NCBI RefSeq assembly: GCF_002836735.1 | Contig: NZ_PJAS01000074.1 | Span: 62,001-126,000, forward strand | Source: Psychrobacter sp. 4Bb | GTDB taxonomy: Bacteria; Pseudomonadota; Gammaproteobacteria; Pseudomonadales; Moraxellaceae | Reading direction: 5' to 3' | DNA length: 64,000 bases | Shown here: one piece after another, positions 17,012 through 25,907 of the stretch | Layout of the letters: each line of letters starts with the position of its first letter | How positions within the stretch are numbered: the stretch's first letter is position 1 | Made by a program: the position numbers and the translations under genes | Notes under the pieces: model-generated | What the model saw: the letters and a program-made list of their open reading frames with translations, nothing else | Database searches by the model: none | What the model was told of the DNA's origin: nothing

Positions 17012-18013
17012 TCAGCTAGCTAGTGTTCCCGTCATAGAAGCGGGGAGATACGCTAAAAATTTATGCTTCATAGCTTGGCTAATTTTTTTGTGTAAATCTG
17101 ATTCAAGAAGGTCTAGGCTTTGGATACAACCGTACTTGATAGATTTATCTTCTAAGGCAGTAATAAAATCCTCGACACTACTTCCATTTTTTAGATAGTT
17201 GACAGAGGTATCGGGTTTTAGATGCGCTTCATCCTTTTGAATTTTCAGATGATTCATCAGGGTTATTGGGTTCACCTGCGCCACATCTCTAAATTTATAT
17301 CTAATCTGCTCTGTCAGTAGCTGAGGATGGTTTAGTAAATAATCTTTCAATATGTTCCTATCGACGATATGAGGATAGTGATGAATTTCAAAAAATTGAT
17401 CCATACCAAGTATTTTGGCACTTAGCATTTGGGCGATAGTATGCCTTGGCTGAATCGGTGTTCCAAACAATTTAAAGCGCGATTTTCGGAAATTAAGCTT
17501 AGCATTTAATGCCGCACTTTTACGCCAGTGGCCGTGAATGTTTAGCTTTTTACCGTCTAAAAAGTCATCTATTTTTACTGGTTGGTTAAAAAAGAAATCA
17601 TCATTCATATAGATGAAGTAATCAGACAGCCCCCCAATATTCCATATCATCGACTCAATCGATCGGGTATTAAACGTAGGCAAAAACTGCTCGTAACCCG
17701 AAAATATCTCCTTATGATCAACGATGCGTATTTTATCTGCTGAGCAAATACCTTGCTTGGCAAACTCATCGACGAACGCTGGCTTTTGTTGATCTGTGAC
17801 GATATATATATGACGACAAAAAGGCACATATTTGATGATAGAAGCAATATTATAATATATCTCATCGTCGCTAGCGAAACGCGTGTCAGTTATGGCATCA
17901 GATGCCACTTCTTTACTTGGCTTGTACTGTTCTCGCTTTTGTTTGAGTATAGGGTCTGCACCATCTACCCAAGCAATGACGATGTCTAATGTGTTTTCAC
18001 TAGGCTGCTTCAT
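17012..18013 (-). CDS. Stealth family sugar-phosphate transferase
   Basis: Stealth proteins transfer hexose-1-phosphate to sugars, making phosphodiester-linked glycans as in meningococcal capsule and related systems. Conserved regions are visible in order: CR1 DIVIAWVDGADP at the N-terminus, CR2 FNTRSIESMIWNI with YFIYMNDDFFFNQP near residues 120-145, and CR3-like FFEIHHYPHIVDRNIL near residue 220. Length 333 fits. I chose ATG 18013, which has AGGA six bases upstream, over ATG 18031. It lies 90 bases from ugd on the same strand. No capsule export genes accompany it, so a lipooligosaccharide acceptor is likelier. Confidence 0.88.
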   Translation of the reverse strand: MKQPSENTLDIVIAWVDGADPILKQKREQYKPSKEVASDAITDTRFASDDEIYYNIASIIKYVPFCRHIYIVTDQQKPAFVDEFAKQGICSADKIRIVDHKEIFSGYEQFLPTFNTRSIESMIWNIGGLSDYFIYMNDDFFFNQPVKIDDFLDGKKLNIHGHWRKSAALNAKLNFRKSRFKLFGTPIQPRHTIAQMLSAKILGMDQFFEIHHYPHIVDRNILKDYLLNHPQLLTEQIRYKFRDVAQVNPITLMNHLKIQKDEAHLKPDTSVNYLKNGSSVEDFITALEDKSIKYGCIQSLDLLESDLHKKISQAMKHKFLAYLPASMTGTLAS

Positions 18014-18272
18014 AACTGATCCTGCTCTCATCGGATATGCATCTATTTTAGTAGCGATATTAGATCAGCCATGATATTTGCTGATGCGATTATTAACAAG
18101 GTTTAATCGATTTAGATAGTTAGACTAATTATAATTTTTATAGAGATACCGTTAAATCCTGCTCGTACTTTACTGAGTAAATGCCGAGCACCAGCGGTAG
18201 GTGAGACTAGCATATAAAGTTAGAACGCTGCAATAATTATGACCATAGATGCATTCATTTGGCTAACCTATC

Positions 18273-19439
18273 ATGCCTATACCGTTAAAAAGCCAAGCTG
18301 AGACACCAATGCCACCTATTATTCTATTTATTTTAAAAGCGCTTGAAGGTCGCGGTGCTGAGCGTATGGTTGCGACGTTGGCAAGCACTTATGCAGATAT
18401 GGGCTATCGTACTCATATTCTATGTTTGGAAGCGACGCAAGATATGCTACTAGACGCTCGTGTGCAATATCACATCGTGCCATATGATGAGGTGTTTTCT
18501 GAGCAGAATCTCGACCCAGAATCTACGCAAGCACAAGCCTACGAATCAGTCGCTAAGCGTATTGACACTTACGTGCTTAGCCAAATAGGGAAGCCAGATT
18601 TGATACTGGCTAATATCTATAAAATAAACTGGATGATGGCATATAGCCAGTTGCCAAACATCGTAAATGTACTGCATACGGCGCTATCTAAGCAGTTCCA
18701 AAACCAGTTATTAGAGTCGCCAGTACAGACTATAAATCATTTGAAACTGGTCTATGGCGCTCATCCTTGTAGCTGTGTGAGTAAGGGTGCACACCAAGAT
18801 TTGATTGCTCTTATAGGAAATATCACCAAAACCACAACAATCTATAATCCTTGTGATGCTACTGGTATAAAGACCAAAGCAGCAGCATCTAGCCATCTTG
18901 AACATTTCGGATTAGTAGATAAAGAGTACATTATACATGTCGCCTCATTTGATGACATGAAAGGTCATCGAGACTTGCTACAGGCGTATGCCAAAACAGA
19001 ACGAAAGCTGCCATTAGTGCTAGTAGGTAAAGGTAGGCTTGAAGCAGAGATTGAACAGTTGGCTGTCCAACTAAATATTAGCGATTGTATTAAGTTTTTA
19101 GGCTTCCAGACCAACCCTTATCCATTAATTAGATCAGCTGCACTGATGGTACTCACCTCTAAGTTTGAAGGCTTTGGCTATGTCATCGTAGAGGCGCAAG
19201 CACTGGGCGTACCAGTAATCAGTACGGATTGTCCTTTTGGTCCACGAGAGCTATTACCCGAGCAGAACTTGATTGCGGTAGGTGATATTGATGGCTTGGC
19301 CACTCTCATCGATCAAGCCATAGACAACCTTACAGATTATATCGTGCCGCTAAACCAGCAGTTACTGCCTGAACATATTGCAAGACAGTACTTAGCGTTT
19401 GGTTATGTTTTAGATTCAGATAAAAATGAGGGTTTATAA
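18273..19439 (+). CDS. GT4 family glycosyltransferase, paralogue of 12784-13884
   Basis: A 388-residue GT-B enzyme with GRGAERMVATLAS near the N-terminus and EGFGYVIVE (E-x7-E) plus AQALGVPVISTDC near residue 310, as in retaining family 4 transferases. It aligns by eye along its length with the gene at 12784-13884, so one arose by duplication. It is a lone plus-strand gene among minus-strand neighbours. ATG 18273 is used; ATG 18309, twelve codons in, is an alternative. The sugar it transfers is not predictable. Confidence 0.85.
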   Translation: MPIPLKSQAETPMPPIILFILKALEGRGAERMVATLASTYADMGYRTHILCLEATQDMLLDARVQYHIVPYDEVFSEQNLDPESTQAQAYESVAKRIDTYVLSQIGKPDLILANIYKINWMMAYSQLPNIVNVLHTALSKQFQNQLLESPVQTINHLKLVYGAHPCSCVSKGAHQDLIALIGNITKTTTIYNPCDATGIKTKAAASSHLEHFGLVDKEYIIHVASFDDMKGHRDLLQAYAKTERKLPLVLVGKGRLEAEIEQLAVQLNISDCIKFLGFQTNPYPLIRSAALMVLTSKFEGFGYVIVEAQALGVPVISTDCPFGPRELLPEQNLIAVGDIDGLATLIDQAIDNLTDYIVPLNQQLLPEHIARQYLAFGYVLDSDKNEGL

Positions 19440-19498
19440 CTTGTAGTGGTTCTTAATTAAACGCAATTAAGTAAAGGTTATTAACTGCGAGTCATTAA

Positions 19499-20356
19499 CT
19501 AGAAAGTGTCGAATAGCGATTTAGAGATAGGAGAGTGATTGATGACAGGAACACCATGCGATTGATAGATTCTGCCGAGCAAGTTAAACGAAGGCACAAT
19601 GCGCTCGTTCATGACTTTGCTGAGCATACTTGGTGCACTATTGTTTTTATTTTCATAAAACCGTGGTTGCTTACTGTTAAGCAGGTCAATACCATATAGA
19701 TGAATACACGCTGCTTGACGCGAAAACGCCAATTGCGCTGCGACATAAGCAACGGTTCCTGCTTCCACAAATCCATGAGTAATGTTAAGAGAGACGCCGA
19801 TGTCAGCCGCTTTATGATTACTATCAATAATAAAGTTTGGATTATTGATAAAGTAGGATAGCGGCATTTTTTTATTGAGTAATTTTTTCTTAAAGATCAG
19901 CTTATTAAAAGATAGCTTGTTTGACTTCACTCCCCATGGCCTATCTACTGGGTACAACACTCGCATGGCATGATGGTACGTTCGCATAATATCAGGGTGC
20001 GTGGTGGCCATCGCTTCAAAGACGGCTAACGTTGCATATAGAGGTTGCCCTGTATAGTACTGCTGTAAAATCTCAGGCTGATGATTGATAAAGCGCGCAT
20101 CACTGATGACGTAACCAGCAATATCGGTAAACTGATGCTGCCCAACCAGGCTGATACTGCCATTAACAAAAATAGTAGGCGTATCTAGGAGCTCTGCTAA
20201 CGGCAGCTGCTGTATAGATGGTCCTGAGGCGATAATATTGACGTCTTTTCCATGCAAGCTCTGTTCAGGTTCATTGGCATTAAAAGCATTGATAATGATG
20301 AGCTCATTATCAATGTTGAACCCAGCGGTAGCAGGTAATCTCAAATATAGCGCCAT
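19499..20356 (-). CDS. WaaZ-like Kdo transferase (LPS core)
   Basis: A 285-residue protein whose segments GKDVNIIASGPSIQQLPL, TIFVNGSI, YVISDARFI, an AAQLAFSRQAACIHLYGIDL block and the C-terminal VPVINHSPISKS match what I remember of WaaZ. WaaZ is the E. coli enzyme that adds a third Kdo residue to the inner core, and it is related to the MptE/DUF115 fold. A ribosome-site-like GGA precedes ATG 20356. Neighbouring lipid A acyltransferase and glycosyltransferases support a core-LPS role. Specificity for Kdo is an inference; another sugar transferase of the same fold is possible. Confidence 0.62.
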   Translation of the reverse strand: MALYLRLPATAGFNIDNELIIINAFNANEPEQSLHGKDVNIIASGPSIQQLPLAELLDTPTIFVNGSISLVGQHQFTDIAGYVISDARFINHQPEILQQYYTGQPLYATLAVFEAMATTHPDIMRTYHHAMRVLYPVDRPWGVKSNKLSFNKLIFKKKLLNKKMPLSYFINNPNFIIDSNHKAADIGVSLNITHGFVEAGTVAYVAAQLAFSRQAACIHLYGIDLLNSKQPRFYENKNNSAPSMLSKVMNERIVPSFNLLGRIYQSHGVPVINHSPISKSLFDTF

Positions 20357-20452
20357 ACTATTTTCCAGTCGTTTATTTCACCTATCTTATATCTTAATAC
20401 ACTGCCTTTACGCTAATTATAAATTGCCTACATATGGTTAATTACTAAGCAT

Positions 20453-21253
20453 TTATTGCCAATGGTCTTTCAACCATGGGCTTGGCTTCACATGCCGATA
20501 CCATTTACCGCCACTACCAGCAATCGCATCGGGCGGGTTAATCTCACCGTGGAAGATAACGATTTTTGCATCATCCGGCAGAGTAGGTGTGCGCACAAAG
20601 TTAAAAGGAATCGGCGCAATACATTGGTACTTAAAGCTGACACACCATGTTTTGTCCCAATACTCTAGGTGATGATGCTCACGCAAATAGTTAGAGAGGT
20701 AAGCCTGCTCGTGACGTACTTGGGTGCGAATGGTTTCAAAGTTCCGCTCAAAATTGGACAGCAAATCAGGATAGGTATTCATGCCAATATTAAAGCGGTA
20801 GACGGAGCTGTTGCCAATCATGCGCCAAGGTTTTTTCCAGTCGCGGATGATGACGACACTGTCCTCATGCTCAGCTTGATAAGTAAAAAACGCATCGATA
20901 TTATCGACAATGACGATATCAATATCTAAAAATAGGGCCACACCTTTTAAATCATACAGCTCAGGCTTAAAGGTAGTCAGTTTTTTCCAACCACGTTCAG
21001 GACCTGCTGGTAAATCCATGTCAGGTATCGGATAGCACGCAATCGCAGGGTCAATACCTGTGCTGTCATCGGTCAAGCAAACCATTTTAAAATCCAAGGT
21101 TAGATGTCGACTAACCATGTTGTAGAGACGATTGACATATTCAGGACCATATTTGTCGCCCCATTTCATACAGATGATATAACGCTGTTCAGCAGCATTT
21201 GTGATGGTTTGATGAGGGTCTATAGATGAGGTCTTAGTTACGTCAGATGTCAT
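20453..21253 (-). CDS. Putative glycosyltransferase (DxD type), paralogue of 10913-11749
   Basis: A 266-residue soluble protein with ALFLDIDIVIVDNIDAFF holding the Asp-x-Asp motif. It shares IICMKWGDKYG, a MVSR segment, TDDSTG and the C-terminal HGEINPPDAI region with the gene at 10913. This copy lacks the long basic tail of its paralogue. It sits between the WaaZ-like gene and the lipid A acyltransferase on the same strand, which ties this family to lipooligosaccharide core assembly. The donor sugar is unknown. Confidence 0.75.
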   Translation of the reverse strand: MTSDVTKTSSIDPHQTITNAAEQRYIICMKWGDKYGPEYVNRLYNMVSRHLTLDFKMVCLTDDSTGIDPAIACYPIPDMDLPAGPERGWKKLTTFKPELYDLKGVALFLDIDIVIVDNIDAFFTYQAEHEDSVVIIRDWKKPWRMIGNSSVYRFNIGMNTYPDLLSNFERNFETIRTQVRHEQAYLSNYLREHHHLEYWDKTWCVSFKYQCIAPIPFNFVRTPTLPDDAKIVIFHGEINPPDAIAGSGGKWYRHVKPSPWLKDHWQ

Positions 21254-21386
21254 AATGCACTCGTATTGAGATAATAGTCAGATAAATGAAGGACTAATAA
21301 AAGTAAAAGAATATAGAGTTCAGCCAATATTAGCATAGCTGTGACTGATGGTACGTCTAAATAGTGCAACGCTAGGTTGGTTATGA

Positions 21387-22418
21387 CTAATGATTGTCGA
21401 GCTTAGTGTTATCATTTTTAACAGTACTATCGTTTTCAACATTGTCGCTTTCAACATTGTCATTTTTAACGCTATCGTTGATATTACTATCAGAGCGACT
21501 AGAAACGTTAGAATGGTGAGATTGAATAAAGGCTGCTAAAGTCTCTTTATCTTTTCGGTAAGGATTGCCTAAGTCTGGTATACGCTTAAAACGTCGATAG
21601 CCCCACATATAATGACTGTAGTTGTCTGTAATCATACGCTCCATGGCCTGATTGAGAGCATGAGTTGCCACTTCAGCATTACGGTCATACAAGGCTGGAT
21701 CGTTGAGTTTGTAGCAGTAAATATCAAAACCGCGTCCATCGGTACGGCGAATACAAGATAAGCCAACCAGCGCACATTTGGTCTTGCTCGCCAATTTTGA
21801 GGCAAGGGTACTGGTCAATGTTTTGATACCAAAGAACGGAACAACAACACCGCCTGATGGCTCTGGAACGTGATCTGGCAATACAATACTAAAACCACCT
21901 TGCTTGAGCGTCTTAAACACGGCTTTAACGCCGCTACCATCAGTAGGGACTAAAGTCGCGTTGAGTCGGCCTCGACCTTGAAGGATAAACTCATTAGCGA
22001 ATTTGCCGTCAACTGGCTTATACATAATAGTTGGCGCACCAAACTGGTTGAGCCAAGCATTCATCATCTCCCAAGTGCCGAGATGCGGTACGATAGCAAG
22101 CATGCCATTTGGATTGGCAAGACCTTCTAAAAGAATGTCTTTATTATGGACATCACGAATCTGAGCGATACTCCACTCAGGTGGCATCGCCCAGCTTTTT
22201 ATAGATTCAATACTGGTCAGACATTGATGATAAATAATGTCTTTGGTCAATGCACGCTTTTGCTGCTCAGACAGTGTATGAGTAATCAGCGCCATATTGA
22301 TCTGAATGGTACGCATGATACTTAGACTGGGTATCTTAATGATAACCCAAGCGGCAAAACGTGCCAGCATCTGCAGTACAGACAATGGCACAACTTTGAA
22401 AATATGATACGGATTCAT
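21387..22418 (-). CDS. Lipid A biosynthesis acyltransferase (LpxL/HtrB family)
   Basis: Late acyltransferase that adds a secondary acyl chain to Kdo-lipid A at the inner membrane. The catalytic H-x4-E motif is visible as HLGTWE near residue 112. Conserved FSIVLPDHVPEPSGGVVVPFFG and the later YMWGYRRFK segment (typical of LpxL/LpxM) follow. The N-terminus holds one hydrophobic anchor segment. The last ~30 residues are an Asn/Asp/Ser/Val-rich tail encoded by short imperfect repeats and look dispensable for catalysis. I chose ATG 22418; the frame is open from a GTG two codons upstream. LpxL versus LpxM/LpxP cannot be decided. Confidence 0.88.
   Translation of the reverse strand: MNPYHIFKVVPLSVLQMLARFAAWVIIKIPSLSIMRTIQINMALITHTLSEQQKRALTKDIIYHQCLTSIESIKSWAMPPEWSIAQIRDVHNKDILLEGLANPNGMLAIVPHLGTWEMMNAWLNQFGAPTIMYKPVDGKFANEFILQGRGRLNATLVPTDGSGVKAVFKTLKQGGFSIVLPDHVPEPSGGVVVPFFGIKTLTSTLASKLASKTKCALVGLSCIRRTDGRGFDIYCYKLNDPALYDRNAEVATHALNQAMERMITDNYSHYMWGYRRFKRIPDLGNPYRKDKETLAAFIQSHHSNVSSRSDSNINDSVKNDNVESDNVENDSTVKNDNTKLDNH
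21413..21492. repeat. Imperfect 15-bp tandem repeats at the 3' end of the lpxL-like gene
   Basis: Four consecutive 15-base units (21433-21447, 21448-21462, 21463-21477, 21478-21492) and an adjoining diverged 18-base unit encode variants of a V-x-N-D-N/S-x motif. The unit length keeps the frame, so copy-number change would lengthen or shorten the protein tail without disruption. Confidence 0.75.
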
Positions 22419-22485
22419 GACCACTCACATGGTAATGAATCACGTAACAAGCACTGTAGACAGCAACCGCGCATCATCAAACGAT

Positions 22486-24327
22486 TTATTCAGCAGGCTT
22501 GCTGGTATCAGCCTGTGCTTTTTCACGCACACGGATACCAAGCTCACGTAGTTGTTTGCTATCAACGCCAGCAGGTGCTTGGGTCAGTGGGCAATCAGCC
22601 GTTTTAGTTTTTGGGAAGGCGATAACGTCACGGATAGAGCTTGCGCCTACCATCAACATAATCAAACGATCCAAACCAAACGCTAGGCCGCCATGCGGTG
22701 GCGCACCGAATTTTAGAGCATCAAGTAAGAAACCGAATTTGTCTTCAGCTTCTTGCTCACCGATACCCAAGGCTTCAAGTACAGCTTGCTGCATATCGTA
22801 AGTATTGATACGTAAGCTACCACCACCAATCTCAGTACCGTTCAATACCATGTCATAAGCGATAGAAAGGGCAGACTCTGGGTTATTTTTCAACTCTTCA
22901 ACTGAGCCTTTAGGCTTAGTGAACGGATGATGCATCGACGTCCAGCGACCATCGTCAGTCTCTTCAAACATTGGGAAGTCAGTTACCCAAAGTGGGGCCC
23001 ATTCACAAGTTGTCATTTCAAGATCTAGACCGATTTTTTGACGTAATGCACCAATCGCATCATTCACGACACTGGCTTTATCCGCACCAAAGAAGATAAT
23101 GTCGCCATCTTCTGCAGCAGTACGCTCGATCAAGCTCACAAGTACGTCATCAGTCATATTTTTGATAATTGGAGACTGTAGGCCAGACTCTTTATCCACA
23201 CCATTGTTGATACTGCTAGCGTCATTGACCTTGATATAAGCCAAACCGCGTGCGCCATAAATACCAACAAACTTGGTATAAGCATCGATTTGCTTACGGC
23301 TTAATGATGCGCCACCAGGAATACGTAGGGCAGCCACACGACCTTTAGGATCGTTAGCAGGACCGGCAAATACCTTAAAGTCAACGTCTTTCATCAAATC
23401 TGCAACGTCAACCAACTTTAGAGGAATACGTAAGTCAGGCTTGTCTGATGCATAGTCGCGCATTGCTTCAGCGTAAGTCATGCGTGGGAACTGTTCGAAC
23501 TCAACGTCCATCATTGTCTTAAACAAATGCTTGATAAGACCTTCGTTGATGTTCATGATTTCTTCTTCGTTCAGGAAAGAAGTCTCAATATCCACCTGAG
23601 TAAATTCAGGCTGACGATCGGCACGTAAATCTTCATCACGGAAGCATTTAGCAATTTGATAATAACGGTCAAAACCTGATACCATCAATAATTGCTTAAA
23701 TAGCTGTGGTGACTGCGGCAGGGCAAAGAAGTTACCTGGACGAGTACGTGATGGTACAAGATAATCACGCGCACCTTCAGGCGTTGCACGAGTCAAGATA
23801 GGTGTCTCAACATCCAAGAAACCATGATCGTCTAAATAACGACGAATCGCTGAAGTTGCCTTGGCACGGAACACCATACGCTCTTGCATTTGCGGACGAC
23901 GCATATCAAGATAACGATACTTCAGACGCAAGTCTTCAGATACAGTCGTTTTTTCGTCATTCAATGGGAATGGCGGCGTTTCAGATTTAGCCAGTACTTC
24001 AATTTCTTTGCCCAATAGCTCAATCTGGCCACTGGTCATATTATTATTTTCAGTACCTTCATAACGGCGACGTACGCGGCCAGTTATCTTTAGCACGTAT
24101 TCAGGACGTACAGCATCAGCTGCTGCGAAAGCTTCTGGGGTATCAGGGTCGACCACGACCTGTAAGATACCAGCGCGGTCACGCATGTCTAAGAAAATCA
24201 CGCCACCGTGATCGCGACGACGATGTACCCAGCCTACGATACTAATGGTTTGCTCAAGCAAGCTCTCGGTTACGGCTCCGCAATACTCGTCTCGGTATTC
24301 GCTATGCGTCATAGTGCTTTGCGTCAT
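22486..24327 (-). CDS. aspS: Aspartyl-tRNA synthetase, probably non-discriminating (Asp/Asn)
   Basis: A 613-residue bacterial-type class II synthetase with anticodon-binding OB fold (residues ~15-115), the [16 protein letters not shown] motif 2, the GAD insertion domain and the motif 3 segment GLAFGLDRL. Two positions that separate enzyme types carry the relaxed residues: His40 in RRRDHGGV and Gly91 in RRYEGTEN, corresponding to the His and Gly of the Pseudomonas aeruginosa enzyme (Leu and Lys in E. coli). It should therefore also charge tRNA-Asn with aspartate, requiring GatCAB to complete Asn-tRNA. ATG 24327 is used; ATG five codons later is possible. Confidence 0.96.
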   Translation of the reverse strand: MTQSTMTHSEYRDEYCGAVTESLLEQTISIVGWVHRRRDHGGVIFLDMRDRAGILQVVVDPDTPEAFAAADAVRPEYVLKITGRVRRRYEGTENNNMTSGQIELLGKEIEVLAKSETPPFPLNDEKTTVSEDLRLKYRYLDMRRPQMQERMVFRAKATSAIRRYLDDHGFLDVETPILTRATPEGARDYLVPSRTRPGNFFALPQSPQLFKQLLMVSGFDRYYQIAKCFRDEDLRADRQPEFTQVDIETSFLNEEEIMNINEGLIKHLFKTMMDVEFEQFPRMTYAEAMRDYASDKPDLRIPLKLVDVADLMKDVDFKVFAGPANDPKGRVAALRIPGGASLSRKQIDAYTKFVGIYGARGLAYIKVNDASSINNGVDKESGLQSPIIKNMTDDVLVSLIERTAAEDGDIIFFGADKASVVNDAIGALRQKIGLDLEMTTCEWAPLWVTDFPMFEETDDGRWTSMHHPFTKPKGSVEELKNNPESALSIAYDMVLNGTEIGGGSLRINTYDMQQAVLEALGIGEQEAEDKFGFLLDALKFGAPPHGGLAFGLDRLIMLMVGASSIRDVIAFPKTKTADCPLTQAPAGVDSKQLRELGIRVREKAQADTSKPAE

Positions 24328-24686
24328 AATATGGTTATCCAGTTATCAGCCCAATTCGAAGTACAATAATGCAGCCATTGTTGTGCGTTTCAAGCTATTT
24401 GCAAAAAAAACACACAAACAACGCGATTAAGACATATGGTCATCACGTTGGCTGCAGAAAATTTGATATAAACGCATATTATGCCTAATCTGCCTTTGTT
24501 ATACAACCGGCTGAGTTCAATCAAAGAACGGGAGTCTGCAAGTATCTGAGGTGTTTATTCAGTGATATTTATATTGGGTTAAATATTGTCATCATGCTTG
24601 AAAACACCGCTTAGTGTGCACATATCAACCGCACGCTAATAAAAACAGCCATATCAATATATTTACTGACTTGAGGATTTGTAACC
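24328..24686. other. Divergent intergenic region aspS / sohB
   Basis: 359 bases holding the promoters of both divergent genes. No open reading frame or clear RNA structure is visible. A GAGGA ribosome site precedes sohB. Confidence 0.45.
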
Positions 24687-25667
24687 ATGCTATTTCATCC
24701 CCCTAAAAACCTTGTTGAGCTTAAAATACGCCACTTGAATGATGCTCAAAAGCAGCGCCGTGAAGATTTGATGGAAGCTACCCAAGGCAAAGCTGCCCTC
24801 AAACAGTTCAAAAAAGTCATGGCCAAAAAAGCCAAGCAAGCATTGAAAGCAAAAACCAAAAATAAGAAAAAACATTCTGATGATAAGGCACAAGTTTTTG
24901 TGCTCGATTTTGACGGTGATATCAAAGCAACTGCGGTCAAACATTTGCGTGAAGAAATCAGTACTCTAATTAGTACCGCAAATAAAGGTGACGAAGTTAT
25001 CGTCCGTCTCGAATCAGGCGGTGGTTTGGTACACGGCTATGGTTTGGCCGCAGCACAATTGGTTCGCCTAAAAGATGCTGGTTTAAAACTGACAGTCTGT
25101 GTTGATAAGGTGGCGGCAAGCGGTGGTTATATGATGGCTTGTGTTGCAGACAAGGTAATAGCAGCACCATTTGCTATTATTGGCTCAATTGGTGTGGTAT
25201 CACAGCTGCCAAATTTCCATAAATGGCTAAAAAATCATGACGTCGATTATGAGATGTTTACTGCGGGCGACTACAAGCGCACAGTTACTGTGTTCGGTGA
25301 GAACGATGCTGAAGATCGTGCCAAGTACCAAGAAGAACTGGAGCAGACACACGAGCTATTTAAACACTTTGTCAATAACTATCGCCCAACATTAGATGTG
25401 GCAAAAGTGGCCACTGGAGAACATTGGTATGGCGAAGATGCGCTAAAACTTAACTTAATTGACAGTCTACAAACTTCAGACAGCTATATTTTGGAACGTA
25501 TGGAAGACAACGAAGTGTACGCACTTTATTCACGTCAGAAGCCGACGTTAGCAGAAAAGCTAGGATTGGCTCAAGCAGCAGAAGCGACACTGAGCATGGC
25601 TGTAGATAAATTACCTGATGCACTTGCACGTTTTGATTTGAACAGCCGCCTAAATATTCTGAAATAA
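24687..25667 (+). CDS. sohB: S49 family protease SohB-like, lacking the usual membrane anchor
   Basis: A signal-peptide-peptidase-like serine protease. The catalytic pair is visible: Ser145 in AASGGYMMACVADK and Lys197 in GDYKRTVT. GATGEHWYG-type and VHGYGLAAAQL segments match SohB closely. The N-terminal part is a basic, Lys-rich region (residues 25-65). Unlike E. coli SohB there is no N-terminal transmembrane helix: the protein starts directly with MLFHPPKNLVELKIRHLND, and a TGA stop in frame 13-15 bases upstream rules out an upstream start. It may be a soluble form, or the anchor may have been lost. A terminator follows. Confidence 0.9.
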   Translation: MLFHPPKNLVELKIRHLNDAQKQRREDLMEATQGKAALKQFKKVMAKKAKQALKAKTKNKKKHSDDKAQVFVLDFDGDIKATAVKHLREEISTLISTANKGDEVIVRLESGGGLVHGYGLAAAQLVRLKDAGLKLTVCVDKVAASGGYMMACVADKVIAAPFAIIGSIGVVSQLPNFHKWLKNHDVDYEMFTAGDYKRTVTVFGENDAEDRAKYQEELEQTHELFKHFVNNYRPTLDVAKVATGEHWYGEDALKLNLIDSLQTSDSYILERMEDNEVYALYSRQKPTLAEKLGLAQAAEATLSMAVDKLPDALARFDLNSRLNILK

Positions 25668-25744
25668 TGTTAGTTATCATTATGATAGTTAAATAATGGT
25701 ATTTCAGCGCTCAGAAGTTTTTGGATACATTGTTTATATTTTGT

Positions 25745-25776
25745 AAAAGGCGTGGCCTAGCTGGTCGCGCCTTTTT
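25745..25776 (+). terminator. Rho-independent terminator of sohB
   Basis: AAAAGGCG pairs with CGCCTTTT, with an inner GGCC/GGTC stem interrupted by one mismatch, followed by T-run ending near 25775. Confidence 0.75.
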
Positions 25777-25841
25777 GCTGTTTATTGACAATTGCTGTGT
25801 TATAAATGTAGCACACGGAAAACAGTATACGTGCGTGCACT

Positions 25842-25862
25842 AAAGCTCTAGTAGAGCTTTTT
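25842..25862 (+). promoter_or_regulatory. Palindromic hairpin in the leader of the acyl-CoA dehydrogenase gene
   Basis: AAAGCTCTA (25842-25850) and TAGAGCTTT (25852-25860) form a perfect 9-base palindrome around one G, with two further T bases after it, 46 bases before the start at 25908. It could be a weak terminator/attenuator or an operator for a dimeric regulator such as a TetR or FadR-type protein. Function is not shown. Confidence 0.4.
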
Positions 25863-25907
25863 ATCAACATTTGATTTAGACAATCAATAAAGAAAAGGAA
25901 GTCATTT

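Noticed and set aside
10913..22418. Group 2-type capsule export locus
   Set aside because: Stealth, ugd and glycosyltransferases are present, but no exporter, polymerase or flippase genes are seen.
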